Shown piece after piece: positions 55,583 to 64,000 of a stretch of DNA of 64,000 nucleotides. The notes under the pieces are model-generated. The model was not told where the DNA came from, made no database searches, and worked only from the letters and a program-made list of their open reading frames with translations. The stretch lies in NCBI GenBank assembly GCA_025370845.1, contig JAMXFF010000001.1, forward strand, positions 167,020 through 231,019, given 5' to 3'. Position numbers and translations under genes: made by a program. Source of the stretch: Laspinema palackyanum D2a. Its GTDB lineage: Bacteria; Cyanobacteriota; Cyanobacteriia; Cyanobacteriales; Laspinemataceae. The stretch's first letter is position 1. Each line of letters opens with the position of its first letter.

Positions 55583-56131
55583 TTAGACAGTAGTGATGTC
55601 TTTTTCTTTCACCGCCAGCACTTCATCGATTTTTGCGACGTATTTATCCGTCATTTTTTGAATGTCATCTTGCAAAGCTCTCGATTCATCTTGAGAGATG
55701 TCGCTATTTTTTTCCTGCTTGCGGACTGAATCAATCCCATCCCGACGAGCATTGCGAATGGCAACCTTCCCTTCTTCGGCGTATTTTCCGGCAACTTTCA
55801 CCAGTTCCTGACGGCGATCGCTGGTTAACTGGGGAATGTTCAACCGAATGACTGCCCCATCATTGCTCGGAGTTAAGCCCAAATCCGAGGTTAAAATCGC
55901 TTTTTCGATAATCGCCAAACTGTTGCGATCGAACGGTTGAATCGCAATCGTACTGGCATCGGGGGTATTGATGCTCGCTAACGATTTTAGCGGGGTGGGC
56001 GACCCGTAATATTCAACCATGATTTTGTCCAGCAAAGAGGTATTCGCTCTGCCGGTGCGAATGGTGTTAAAAGAGCGTTGAGTTGCCTCAACGGCTTTTT
56101 TCATCAGATCTTCTACTTCAGCTAACTTCAC
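55583..56131 (-). CDS. frr: Ribosome recycling factor
   Basis: RRF splits the post-termination ribosome with EF-G. The 182-residue protein reads [65 protein letters not shown] and ends in the usual helix. The start is the GTG at 56131 with GAGG upstream; the longer ORF adds an unrelated leader inside pyrH. It overlaps the pyrH end by 14 bp, the classic pyrH-frr pair. Confidence 0.95.
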   Translation of the reverse strand: MKLAEVEDLMKKAVEATQRSFNTIRTGRANTSLLDKIMVEYYGSPTPLKSLASINTPDASTIAIQPFDRNSLAIIEKAILTSDLGLTPSNDGAVIRLNIPQLTSDRRQELVKVAGKYAEEGKVAIRNARRDGIDSVRKQEKNSDISQDESRALQDDIQKMTDKYVAKIDEVLAVKEKDITTV

Positions 56132-56846
56132 AAAAACCTCCCACAATCGTTCCGACGTTTTCTCCCAAGACCGCTCGGCGGATGTTACCCGGTACCGAGA
56201 GGTCAAATACTATGATCGGGATATTATTGTCTTTGCACAGGGCGATCGCGGTACTATCCATCACCCGTAAATCGTGCGTTAAAACATGACCATAAGTCAG
56301 GCTATTATACCGTTTCGCATCCGGGTTAAGATGGGGGTCACTATCATAAATCCCATCAACTTTAGTCGCCTTAAAGATCACTTCAGCATTGATTTCTGCT
56401 GCTCTTAGGGCGGCGGTGGTATCCGTGGTAAAGAAGGGATTTCCCGATCCGGCCCCAAAAATAACCACCCGTTTTTTTTCTAGGTGGCGAATGGCACGAC
56501 GACGAATATAGGGTTCAGCAACTTCCTGCATGGCGATCGCGGTTTGCACCCGCGTCTGGACGCCCATGCGTTCGAGAGAATCCTGCAAAGTCATGGCATT
56601 CATCACCGTGGCGATCATGCCGATGTAGTCAGCAGTCGCCCGATCCATGCCTGCTGCTGCTCCCTTAACTCCGCGAAAAATGTTACCGCCACCGACAACA
56701 ACTGCCACTTCTACGCCATCGGCAATTAGATCTGCCAACTGTTGAGCGATTTGCTCAACCACGATGGGGTCGATGCCGTAATTTAGCTCGCCCATCAATG
56801 CTTCGCCACTCAGCTTTAGTAAGACTCGCTGGTACACTCTCCCCAT
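56118..56846 (-). CDS. pyrH: UMP kinase
   Basis: PyrH phosphorylates UMP to UDP and, unlike eukaryotic enzymes, belongs to the amino-acid kinase fold. The 242-residue protein has [59 protein letters not shown] and [12 protein letters not shown]. It is upstream of frr in the same operon. Confidence 0.96.
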   Translation of the reverse strand: MGRVYQRVLLKLSGEALMGELNYGIDPIVVEQIAQQLADLIADGVEVAVVVGGGNIFRGVKGAAAGMDRATADYIGMIATVMNAMTLQDSLERMGVQTRVQTAIAMQEVAEPYIRRRAIRHLEKKRVVIFGAGSGNPFFTTDTTAALRAAEINAEVIFKATKVDGIYDSDPHLNPDAKRYNSLTYGHVLTHDLRVMDSTAIALCKDNNIPIIVFDLSVPGNIRRAVLGENVGTIVGGFCEVS

Positions 56847-57038
56847 CAGCTCACTCTTTTCCCAACTGTATTTGCCTCACCCATAAGATAGCAGGATGTC
56901 GGCATTTTTCGACGCATTCTACCAGAAATCATCCCTGGGTTGTCTGGAGACTCCCGGAAATGCTTGGGATAGGGGTCCATTTTGACGGTTTGGGTCTATG
57001 GCCCTTGGACGGGAACGGAAGTTTGAGGCAGTCCGGGT

Positions 57039-57593
57039 TTAGGGTCCTTTTTGATGCCATTTGAGGGAACTGCCAATGGTTTGGGTAGATTCTATGACGA
57101 TGGGTTCCTCAGATAGCAGGGATGCGATCGCCTCTCTCAAGTAGGCAACCTTTACCGCTTCCGGGCGATCGGGACAATCATCAATGGACCCTCGATAGCG
57201 CAAAATCCCCTCTCCATCCAGCAAAAACACCTCGGGGGTCGTTTTGGCCCCAAAGCAATGGGCGACATCCTGGGTGGCATCCCGCAGATAGGGAAATTTT
57301 AGGTCCTTTTCCTGGGCGAAGGACTTCATCTGTTCAAAGCTATTTTCAGGATATTGACGGGCATCGTTGGAGTTAATGCCAATCAGGGTAAAGCCCTTGC
57401 CGTTAAAATCCGTCTGGATCTGTTTGAGGCGATCGAGATAGGATTGGACATAAGGACAGTGATTGCATAAAAAAATTACGCCCACTCCCCGATAGTCTTC
57501 CAAATATCGGGCTAAGTGATGAACGCGATCGTCTATTCCCGGCAATTCAAAATCCGGGGCATGGCTTCCGATAGCAGTCCCTATCATTTCCAT
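57039..57593 (-). CDS. Thioredoxin-fold redoxin family protein
   Basis: A protein of about 184 residues of the AhpC/TSA-redoxin type: GSHAPDFELPGIDDRVH, the CxxC motif in FLCNHCPYVQ, LIGINSNDARQYPENS, FPYLRDATQDVAHCFGAKTTPEVFLLD and YRGSIDD. The CNHCPYV motif and the extra Cys in VAHCFGA are typical of this cyanobacterial redoxin group. A role in thiol redox is expected, with the substrate unknown. The start was set at the ATG at 57593 because the longer ORF adds an unrelated 27-residue leader. Confidence 0.88.
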   Translation of the reverse strand: MEMIGTAIGSHAPDFELPGIDDRVHHLARYLEDYRGVGVIFLCNHCPYVQSYLDRLKQIQTDFNGKGFTLIGINSNDARQYPENSFEQMKSFAQEKDLKFPYLRDATQDVAHCFGAKTTPEVFLLDGEGILRYRGSIDDCPDRPEAVKVAYLREAIASLLSEEPIVIESTQTIGSSLKWHQKGP

Positions 57594-57848
57594 AAATACT
57601 GAGTTCTCTGTGGTATGGACTGAGCAATTCAACAATAGCGAGCGCTTAATCGGGTCGTAGCATCTTCCCGACAAGTTGGGATTTCATGCTTGCTCTACAC
57701 CTAGTTTATGCACTTTAAGAGCCTGTCGTAAATTCCCAAGTCCAAAATTTGAGGCTTCCAAGGGCGGGAAAAAAATTGTAACATTATGTTAAGCCCACCT
57801 TTTGATATTCAGGGGCGATCGGCCTGATTCCCTCTCTACCCCGCAGTC

Positions 57849-58784
57849 ATGACTCTGATTCCTTCCCACCCTTCACCCTCTTCCCCTAGCGCCGCCTTGC
57901 CCTTTCAAACCTGGACCTGGCGAGGGTTTCCGATATGCTACCAACAGCAAGGAGAGGCGGGACCGGCAGTGGTACTCGTCCACGGATTTGGGGCCTCCTG
58001 CGGTCACTGGCGCAAAAATATTCCAGATTTAGCCACGGGTTGTCGAGTCTATGCCATTGACTTGATTGGGTTTGGCTACTCCGCGAAACCAACTCCTGGA
58101 GAGGCGATCGCCTATACCTTTGAAACCTGGGGAGAACAACTCGCCGATTTTTGCCGCGAAATCGTCGGCGGTCCCGCCTTCTTCGTCGGCAATTCCATTG
58201 GCTGTATTGCCATCATGCAAGCGGCGGTAGATCATCCCGAACTCGCCCAGGGCATTGTTGCGATTAACTGTTCCCTGCGCCTGCTACACGATCGCAAACG
58301 GTCCCTAAAACCCTGGCATCAACGCATCGGTCCACCGATTGCACAAAAGATATTATCTGTCAAGTGGATTGCCCAATTCTTTTTTAACCGATTAGCCACC
58401 GCTAAAACAGTCCGCTCCATTTTATTGCAAGCCTACCGCCGAGCAGATGCCGTCACCGATGAACTGGTGGAGATTATTCTCGGACCCTCCCGAGATGCCG
58501 GTGCCGTAGATGTTTTTGTCGCCTTTACCCGCTATTCCCAAGGCCCCTTACCGGAAGATTTGCTACCCATTTTACCTTGTCCCGCCCTCCTCCTCTGGGG
58601 CAGCGAAGACCCCTGGGAACCCCTCACCCTGGGAAAAGAATTCGCCAAAATCCCGACAGTAGACCAATTTATTCCCCTACCGGGATTGGGTCATTGTCCT
58701 CAAGATGAAGCCCCCGAGGTTGTTAATCCAATTGTGTTGGAGTGGATATTAAAGAAGCAAGGGGAATCTAATCTGTTAGAATAG
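57849..58784 (+). CDS. Alpha/beta hydrolase
   Basis: A 311-residue alpha/beta-hydrolase. The oxyanion strand is VVLVHGFGASCGHW, the nucleophile elbow is VGNSIGCIA with Ser, the acid is probably in LLWGSEDPWEP and the His in PGLGHCPQDEAP. It resembles cyanobacterial and plastid pheophytinase-like hydrolases, but the substrate cannot be assigned. The first 20 residues are Pro/Ser-rich. Confidence 0.88.
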   Translation: MTLIPSHPSPSSPSAALPFQTWTWRGFPICYQQQGEAGPAVVLVHGFGASCGHWRKNIPDLATGCRVYAIDLIGFGYSAKPTPGEAIAYTFETWGEQLADFCREIVGGPAFFVGNSIGCIAIMQAAVDHPELAQGIVAINCSLRLLHDRKRSLKPWHQRIGPPIAQKILSVKWIAQFFFNRLATAKTVRSILLQAYRRADAVTDELVEIILGPSRDAGAVDVFVAFTRYSQGPLPEDLLPILPCPALLLWGSEDPWEPLTLGKEFAKIPTVDQFIPLPGLGHCPQDEAPEVVNPIVLEWILKKQGESNLLE

Positions 58785-58889
58785 GGTTTTAGGAGTGCTT
58801 GAGTTGGTGTTCACTTGCGTTGGGCATCAACGGATATCATTCAGCCTTTTTGCCAATCTCAATAGTTTCCACCCCCCGAATCAACAAAA

Positions 58890-59948
58890 ATGAGTAGAAC
58901 CATCAACTTTCAATCCATTTCTTGGTTTTGGGACCTCTATACCCGAAACCTCCTCGACTTAAATCCACCGTATCAAAGAAGAAGTGTTTGGAATCAAAAA
59001 TACAAAGATGATTTTATTGATACAGTTTTGAATGGGTATCCATCTCCTGCCATTTTTTTATATCGAGAGATTACGGATGATGGAGTATCCAAATATAGTG
59101 TAGTTGATGGAAAACAAAGATTATCTACTTTATTTGAATTTGCCGAAAATAAATTTCCTGTCAGTGACCAAGCTACCATTACGAGACTAAGAGGATTATC
59201 TTTTAAAGAATTAGAGACCGAAGTAAAGCAAAGTTTTTGGGCCTATCAGTTTGCCGTTGAATCAGTTCCTTCTACCGATGAAAAAATTATTAATGACATT
59301 TTTGACCGCATCAATCGGAATGTCAGTAAATTAACCCCTCAAGAACTTCGACACGCCCGGTTCGATGGTGTCTTTATTACCACCGTCGAAAATTTGACAG
59401 ACTGGATGTTATCCGTTTTACCCAACAACTTCCCCTCAATTGCTACCAAATCAAGAAAACAAATGAAAGATGTGGAATTTGTCACTCGACTCCTCCTGTT
59501 TTTAGAAGAGGGAGTAAAATCTTATCGTCAATATGAATTAGATGCAGCATTTAATGATAGAGATTTAGATTGGGAAAACAAAGATAAAGTAGAAAATGAA
59601 TTTAAACAGGTGATTACTTTAATTCAAGAGATTTTTAAAACATCTGTCGATTTGTCAATTGATTTAACCAAAACTCGCCTAAAAAACCAAACTGATTTTT
59701 ATTCATTTTTTGCTGCGGTTGCCGAATTAAATCAAAAAAAATTGCTAGAAATAAATAGAGAAATACCTAAAAACATTGCCAGTTTTTTAGAGAGGGTAGA
59801 GTCTGATGAGGCTCGAATGACTGATAAAGAAGCTCAAGCATATTATGATGCAATTACAACTTCTCTTCTTTCAGGAACTGAAAAATCCCGAACCAGAATC
59901 GATAGTTTAAAATCCGTAATATTGTCATCTATTGCAATTGTTGCATAA
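58890..59948 (+). CDS. DUF262-domain protein, paired with a RelA/SpoT-like gene
   Basis: A 352-residue protein with the ParB/Srx-related DUF262 domain: NPPYQRRSVWNQKYKDDFID (about 25-44), SPAIFLYREI and the core motif VVDGKQRLSTL (Asp73-Gly-Lys-Gln-Arg77). FDRINRNVSKLTPQELRHARF follows. The C-terminal DUF1524/HNH nuclease half of GmrSD-type systems is not visible; instead there is a helical region of about 180 residues. The base composition is clearly more AT-rich than in neighbouring genes, which suggests acquisition. The next gene starts 15 nt after its stop, so they form an operon. Confidence 0.85.
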   Translation: MSRTINFQSISWFWDLYTRNLLDLNPPYQRRSVWNQKYKDDFIDTVLNGYPSPAIFLYREITDDGVSKYSVVDGKQRLSTLFEFAENKFPVSDQATITRLRGLSFKELETEVKQSFWAYQFAVESVPSTDEKIINDIFDRINRNVSKLTPQELRHARFDGVFITTVENLTDWMLSVLPNNFPSIATKSRKQMKDVEFVTRLLLFLEEGVKSYRQYELDAAFNDRDLDWENKDKVENEFKQVITLIQEIFKTSVDLSIDLTKTRLKNQTDFYSFFAAVAELNQKKLLEINREIPKNIASFLERVESDEARMTDKEAQAYYDAITTSLLSGTEKSRTRIDSLKSVILSSIAIVA

Positions 59949-59963
59949 CTTCTAAGGTTATTA

Positions 59964-60941
59964 ATGAAGTATCCTTCAATTTTAGACCGTCAATATCAAC
60001 AATACCTACCCTTCGTTGAAGAAGTAGCAAAGCGAGTTAAATCAACATTGGTCAATTTTTGCGATAAGAAAGGATACGCATTCACTTCTCGGATTAAAAC
60101 CATTGAATCTTTAGCTGAAAAAATTGAAACGGGGAGATTCAAAAAATGGTCAGACCTTGATGATTTATTTGCTTGTACCGTGATTATCCCTCGATTATCC
60201 CAAGAACAAGAAATTATAGATTTTTGCCGAAATAGTTTTAATATCACTAAAACTCTCAAAAGAGGACAGGCGAAAAAAGCACCGGATATATTCATATTTG
60301 ATTCAACAAGACTTTCTGGTAAATTAAGAAGCATTGACCTAAGTTTAGACAATTCATTAAATATTTTTAATATTGGGTTTGAAATTCAAATAAAAAGTGC
60401 TTTTGAACACGCTTGGGCCGTTTCCACCCATGATTTAGTTTATAAAAGTTCTGAAATTGATTGGAAAAAGCAGCGTTTAGCGGCCCAAATTAAATCTACA
60501 GTTGAACAGTTGGATACTCTCATTCTGGCTTTTGAAGAAGTTTCTGCTGTTATCCAAGAAAGTGATTATCCTGAACTCAAGAAAAAGATTCAAATTGCGA
60601 AACTTACCGAAAGTCTATTTAAAAATAAAATTCCTGAAGAACTTCGACCCAAAGATTTGAGCAGATTTTGTGATATTTTGTATAGAATCCTAGTAAGCGC
60701 TGGTAAAGAGGAAAATATTAAAGAATCTCTTGATTATATTAAATCTGTGGTCAATAGTACACCGAATAAAAAATTTCCTCGCAGTATTTCTTTGTTACAA
60801 TACTTTTTGGCGATTTTAGTTGAAAACCAAATAGTTACTCTACCTTTACCGAACTATTCTTGTCATATCACGGAAGAGTTAATCACGCTCTATCCATGTT
60901 TTGACACCCAAAATTCTATCAGTTTTGACTACGAAACTTAA
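59964..60941 (+). CDS. Divergent RelA/SpoT synthetase-domain protein
   Basis: A 325-residue single-domain alarmone-synthetase relative with a C-terminal helical extension and no hydrolase domain. The ATP-side motif is SRIKTIESLAEKIE (Arg43, Lys45). DLDDLFACTVIIP follows, where the usual Arg is Thr72. The acceptor loop usually reads Y-x-S-I-H; here it is LRSID (Leu121, Asp125). The catalytic-Glu strand FEIQIKSAFEHAWAVSTHDLVYK is retained (Glu140). The nucleotide acceptor is thus probably not ordinary GDP/GTP, or activity is lost. It is AT-rich like its partner and 15 nt downstream of it. Confidence 0.82.
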   Translation: MKYPSILDRQYQQYLPFVEEVAKRVKSTLVNFCDKKGYAFTSRIKTIESLAEKIETGRFKKWSDLDDLFACTVIIPRLSQEQEIIDFCRNSFNITKTLKRGQAKKAPDIFIFDSTRLSGKLRSIDLSLDNSLNIFNIGFEIQIKSAFEHAWAVSTHDLVYKSSEIDWKKQRLAAQIKSTVEQLDTLILAFEEVSAVIQESDYPELKKKIQIAKLTESLFKNKIPEELRPKDLSRFCDILYRILVSAGKEENIKESLDYIKSVVNSTPNKKFPRSISLLQYFLAILVENQIVTLPLPNYSCHITEELITLYPCFDTQNSISFDYET

Positions 60942-60994
60942 AAATGTATTAATTGAACCAGGATGTACACCTATTGAGAGATCCTACTTTAAAC

Positions 60995-61023
60995 TAGGGG
61001 CAATTTATGAATTGCCCCTACAG
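60995..61023. repeat. CTGTAGGGGC-type palindrome between convergent genes
   Basis: TAGGGGCAATT pairs with AATTGCCCCTA, ending CAG at 61023, nine bases before the bicA stop codon. It matches the palindromes at 19854-19881 and 20042-20073 and may act as a terminator for both convergent transcripts. Confidence 0.6.
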
Positions 61024-61031
61024 CCATCATT

Positions 61032-62687
61032 CTATAAAATGATGGGACGTTTCGAGATTAAATCAGCAGCCCGTTGTAAGGCATCGCGGCGATTTTCCAT
61101 GAGGTGAATGCAGGAAAAGCGCTCAAGGTTGAGTTTGCCGAGACGTCGCCGGGGTTGTCCAGGAGAGACGACGACAAACACCTGGCGATCGCATTGTTCG
61201 GAATCCATCAGCATGGTTTCAATGGCTAAAGCTGCGGTTACCCCCATCGTTGGAACTTCGCTCATATCCAAGACTAAAGCCTGATAATTTTTGAGAATGC
61301 TAATCCGTCGGGAAAATGTTTTTGCCGCACCGAAACTCAGGGCTCCCCCTAATTGAAACAGTAAAATATCCCCTTGGCATTGAGTCAGTAATTCGTGTTC
61401 TTCCTCACTTAACCCCATTGCTAAGGAGGGGTCACTGACTGCCCTCATGCGATCGCTCTGAACATCGGTGAGGCGCTTAATTGTCAGCACATTGGCGATA
61501 AAGACTCCCACTACAACAGCGGTGACTAAATCCACAAATACCGTGAGAACGAGTACCAAAGTCATCAGCCCTGTTGCCCGAGGAGAGAGACTCGGTGCAC
61601 GGCGAATAAAGCTCCAATCAATGATATCCATGCCAACTTTTAACAGCAGTCCCCCGAGTACCGCATGGGGAATCACCGTGGTTATGGGACCCGCCCCCAA
61701 GGTAATGATCAGCAACACTCCGGCATGAATAATCCCCGAAAGCGGCGTGCGACCCCCTGCCTGAACATTGGTCACCGTCCGCATGGTGGCCCCGGCCCCC
61801 GGCAATCCGCCAAAGAGTCCGCAGATGCAGTTGCCAATCCCCTGCCCAATCAGTTCTTTATCCGAGTCGTGATGAATTTGGCTAATGTTGTCTGCGATCA
61901 GGGAAGTGAGAAGGGAGTCAATGGAACCCAGAATCCCCAGGATTAACCCGTAGCGCATCATCGTTTTGAATTCGCTCCCGGTAAAGGTAGGCATTTGCAG
62001 ATGGGGTAATCCGGTGGGAATGACTCCGATGCGAGGGACATCCCCATTGCTCATCAACAGTACCGAAACCCCGGTTGCGATCGCCAATGCCAGCAGGGGG
62101 GCCGGACAAATTCGGTTCAGGCGCGGGGGGGCGAACATGACGATCGCCAGGGTCAGGAGTCCTAACCCTAAAGCATATAAGTTCGGTTGCATCAGGTAAC
62201 TGGGCAGTTGTTGCAGAATTCCCCACACACTACCCTCGCCTTTATACCCCAGCAGAGGCGGCAGTTGTAGCAAAATCACAATCACCCCAATCCCGGACAT
62301 AAATCCAGAAATGACCGTGTAGGACATTAGGGTGAGGTACTGTCCTAGTTTCAGGAACCCAAAAAGAATTTGAAACAGTCCCCCGATGATGACGACGGTA
62401 AATGCCATTGCTAACCCCGTATCCGGGTTACGTGCCACCAGGGAGGCAATGACTGTGGTGATAATCACCGTCATGGGTCCTGTGGGTCCCGAAACTTGGG
62501 CCGGGGTCCCGCCAAAGAGGGCGGCAAAGAAACCGAGGATAATTGCGCCATAGAGTCCAGCAATGGCCCCGGCACCGGAGGCGACTCCAAAGGCTAAAGC
62601 CAGAGGTAGGGCGACGATCGCGGCGGTAATGCCACCAAATAGGTCCCCCCGTAGATTCTCAATCCCAATCTTATTTACTAACTGCAT
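61032..62687 (-). CDS. bicA: SulP-family bicarbonate transporter, BicA-like
   Basis: A 551-residue SulP anion transporter with about 12-14 transmembrane segments and a C-terminal STAS domain (from about 435: GDILLFQLGGALSFGAAKTF, VLDMSEVPTMGVTAAL). The N-terminus LRGDLFGGITAAIVALPLALAFGVASGAGA, SGPTGPMTV, GSIDSLLTS and AGATMRTVTNVQAGGRT closely follow the BicA pattern as I recall it from Synechococcus PCC 7002. BicA is a sodium-dependent bicarbonate importer of the CO2-concentrating mechanism in the plasma membrane. A sulfate-transporting paralogue cannot be excluded. Confidence 0.82.
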   Translation of the reverse strand: MQLVNKIGIENLRGDLFGGITAAIVALPLALAFGVASGAGAIAGLYGAIILGFFAALFGGTPAQVSGPTGPMTVIITTVIASLVARNPDTGLAMAFTVVIIGGLFQILFGFLKLGQYLTLMSYTVISGFMSGIGVIVILLQLPPLLGYKGEGSVWGILQQLPSYLMQPNLYALGLGLLTLAIVMFAPPRLNRICPAPLLALAIATGVSVLLMSNGDVPRIGVIPTGLPHLQMPTFTGSEFKTMMRYGLILGILGSIDSLLTSLIADNISQIHHDSDKELIGQGIGNCICGLFGGLPGAGATMRTVTNVQAGGRTPLSGIIHAGVLLIITLGAGPITTVIPHAVLGGLLLKVGMDIIDWSFIRRAPSLSPRATGLMTLVLVLTVFVDLVTAVVVGVFIANVLTIKRLTDVQSDRMRAVSDPSLAMGLSEEEHELLTQCQGDILLFQLGGALSFGAAKTFSRRISILKNYQALVLDMSEVPTMGVTAALAIETMLMDSEQCDRQVFVVVSPGQPRRRLGKLNLERFSCIHLMENRRDALQRAADLISKRPIIL

Positions 62688-63030
62688 CGGTTTGGCAAGA
62701 AGGTTGCAAGCGGTTTGTTTGGTTTACGGTTCAATCATTTCCCTGGAATGTTTGTGTCGTTTATTCTCCTTAGTTTTGCCCCGGGGCGATCGGCCTAAAC
62801 CCTGATTACTCTAGGTCTTTTTACCCGAGGGAATTTTGTTCTCTCCGTTCACTTTAGCTGGTTTTTTCTCTCAAAACCGTTCTAAAAATCAAGATTCGTT
62901 GATGTTCACTGAAATGGGATTGGCGATCGCACCCCAGTTTCGTGTCCCCCTCAACTCTCAGCTTGCGGATTAGTCTTCGTCCCGCTTTCTGATAAACTGG
63001 TTCGTTCACATCACAGTCCCCATTGCAGCC
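62688..63030. other. Divergent promoter region between bicA and sfsA
   Basis: No gene is supported. Two HIP1 sites (near 62787 and 62922) are present. Possible promoter boxes were not convincing. Confidence 0.4.
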
Positions 63031-63762
63031 ATGAGCGAGTTTGTTTACAACTATCCCTCTTTATTTCCCGGTACTTTACTCAAGCGGTATAAACGCTTTC
63101 TAGCCGATATCAAACTAGATACCGGCGAAGAAATTACAGTCCATTGTGCGAATCCGGGTAAAATGTTGGGCTTATCCGCCCCGGGAAGTCGGGTCATGGT
63201 GTCCCTAAGTACCAATATTAAGCGGAAGCTACCCTATAGTTTGGAATTAGTGGCAGCGGAAGAAAATCCGACCACTTGGGTGGGAGTGAATACCAGTTTA
63301 CCCAATCAAGTGATTAAATTAGCATTGGCAGCGCGACTGTTTCCAGGATTGGGTGCTTATGAGACGATCAAGCCGGAAGTGGTTTATGGACGCGATCGCA
63401 AAAGTCGGGTAGATTTTTTTCTCACTGGAACTGAAGGAACGACACCGATATATCTGGAAGTAAAAAATGTCACTTGGGCCCAGGGAGAAAAAGCATTATT
63501 TCCCGATGCCATCACTACCCGAGGGCACAAGCATTTGTTAGAATTAGTAGATGTGATGGAGACTCACGCGGCAAGGGCAGTGGCGTTATTTTTTATCAGT
63601 CGGGGAGATTGTGAGGTTTTTGGTCCGGGAGATACCGCTGATCCGCTCTATGGCAAGTTATTACGGGAAGCAGTTGCCAAGGGGTTGGAAATTTTCCCCT
63701 GTCGGTTTGAGTTAACTCCGGCAGGGGTGAGGTATTTGGGGTTAGCTGAGGTAGCGTTTTAG
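63031..63762 (+). CDS. sfsA: SfsA family DNA/RNA nuclease
   Basis: A 243-residue SfsA protein. The N-terminal OB-like part has FLADIKLDTGEEITVHCANPGKMLGL, the family hallmark. The nuclease half has RKSRVDFFLTG, YLEVKNVTWAQGEKALFPDA and TTRGHKHLLEL, which give the PD-(D/E)xK residues. Once called a sugar fermentation regulator, SfsA is now seen as a nuclease. The ATG at 63031 gives the normal length. Confidence 0.94.
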   Translation: MSEFVYNYPSLFPGTLLKRYKRFLADIKLDTGEEITVHCANPGKMLGLSAPGSRVMVSLSTNIKRKLPYSLELVAAEENPTTWVGVNTSLPNQVIKLALAARLFPGLGAYETIKPEVVYGRDRKSRVDFFLTGTEGTTPIYLEVKNVTWAQGEKALFPDAITTRGHKHLLELVDVMETHAARAVALFFISRGDCEVFGPGDTADPLYGKLLREAVAKGLEIFPCRFELTPAGVRYLGLAEVAF

Positions 63763-63775
63763 GATGGGGGAAAAT

Positions 63776-64000
63776 GTTCAACGTCCCGACTTCAGTCGTT
63801 GCTTGCCTGTCATGGCACCTGCCATGATAGGCATTGGGAGTGGCAGCGTAGATGGTGGCGTTAGTTGGCGATCGCCAACTAACGCGGTAACGACTGAAGT
63901 CGTTACTACAAACAGTTCTCCCCGTTCAACGTCCCGACTTCAGTCGTTGCTTGCCTGTCATGGCACCTGCCATGATAGGCATTGGGAGTGGCAGCGTAGA
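63776..64000. repeat. 148-bp-period direct repeat containing REPs, runs off the window
   Basis: A 77-bp unit at 63776-63852 recurs identically at 63924-64000, a period of 148 bp. The unit holds a CCGACTTCAGTCGTTG REP variant and a GCCTGTCATGGCACC/TGCCATGATAGGC hairpin. The 71-bp spacer holds a GTTAGTTGGCGATCGCCAACTAAC palindrome built around a HIP1 site and a canonical REP core at 63889-63904. Confidence 0.85.

Overview
The window is chromosomal DNA of a cyanobacterium, most likely a filamentous Oscillatoriales-type species. The evidence is the very frequent HIP1 octamer GCGATCGC, a ycf54 gene for the Mg-protoporphyrin ester cyclase, a BicA-like SulP bicarbonate transporter, bilin-type GAF histidine kinases and a gene block resembling the Synechocystis slr0144-slr0147 (PAP) cluster. 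Genus and species cannot be fixed from the sequence alone.

Layout. 1-4670 carries deoC (5' end outside the window), recO, an MFS transporter and a GT4 glycosyltransferase on the plus strand. 4780-11741 has a Uma2 protein, larB, an oligopeptide-type binding lipoprotein, ispF, a membrane protein, an orphan ParA and a small conserved protein. 12149-13141 is a tRNA-Arg(CCU) gene split by a group I intron that encodes a LAGLIDADG protein. 14245-18182 is the lipid operon plsX-fabH-fabD-plsC on the minus strand. 18450-29988 holds a PBP4-type carboxypeptidase, putA, an orphan cytosine-5 methyltransferase, folD, crtE, a DUF212 PAP2-like gene, ycf54 and pdxJ. 30332-43525 is a mixed region with a WD40 orthocaspase, a peptidase S66, DUF1565 and DUF4336 proteins and a phosphodiester glycosidase. 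43541-44486 is a REP-associated tyrosine transposase (RAYT) bracketed by two inverted arrays of five REP palindromes each. 44495-46793 is the V4R/phycobiliprotein-like block, followed by two paralogous multi-GAF histidine kinases (47238-52586). 53301-58784 has a NADAR protein, a geranylgeranyl reductase family enzyme, pyrH-frr, a redoxin and a hydrolase. 58890-60941 is an AT-rich two-gene unit (DUF262 protein plus a divergent RelA/SpoT-domain protein). The window closes with bicA, sfsA and a 148-bp-period repeat that runs off the end.

The most notable signals are: (1) the RAYT/REP unit, with related REPs scattered over the window that show compensatory base changes and share a GTTCGTAGT tag with a MITE-like family; (2) the DUF262 + RelA/SpoT pair, whose synthetase domain has lost key acceptor-binding residues, a candidate uncharacterised defence or toxin system; (3) the intron-split tRNA-Arg, whose LAGLIDADG protein has lost both usual catalytic acids; (4) MITE ends that supply the stop codons of two genes; and (5) twin photoreceptor-like kinases with no response regulator beside them.
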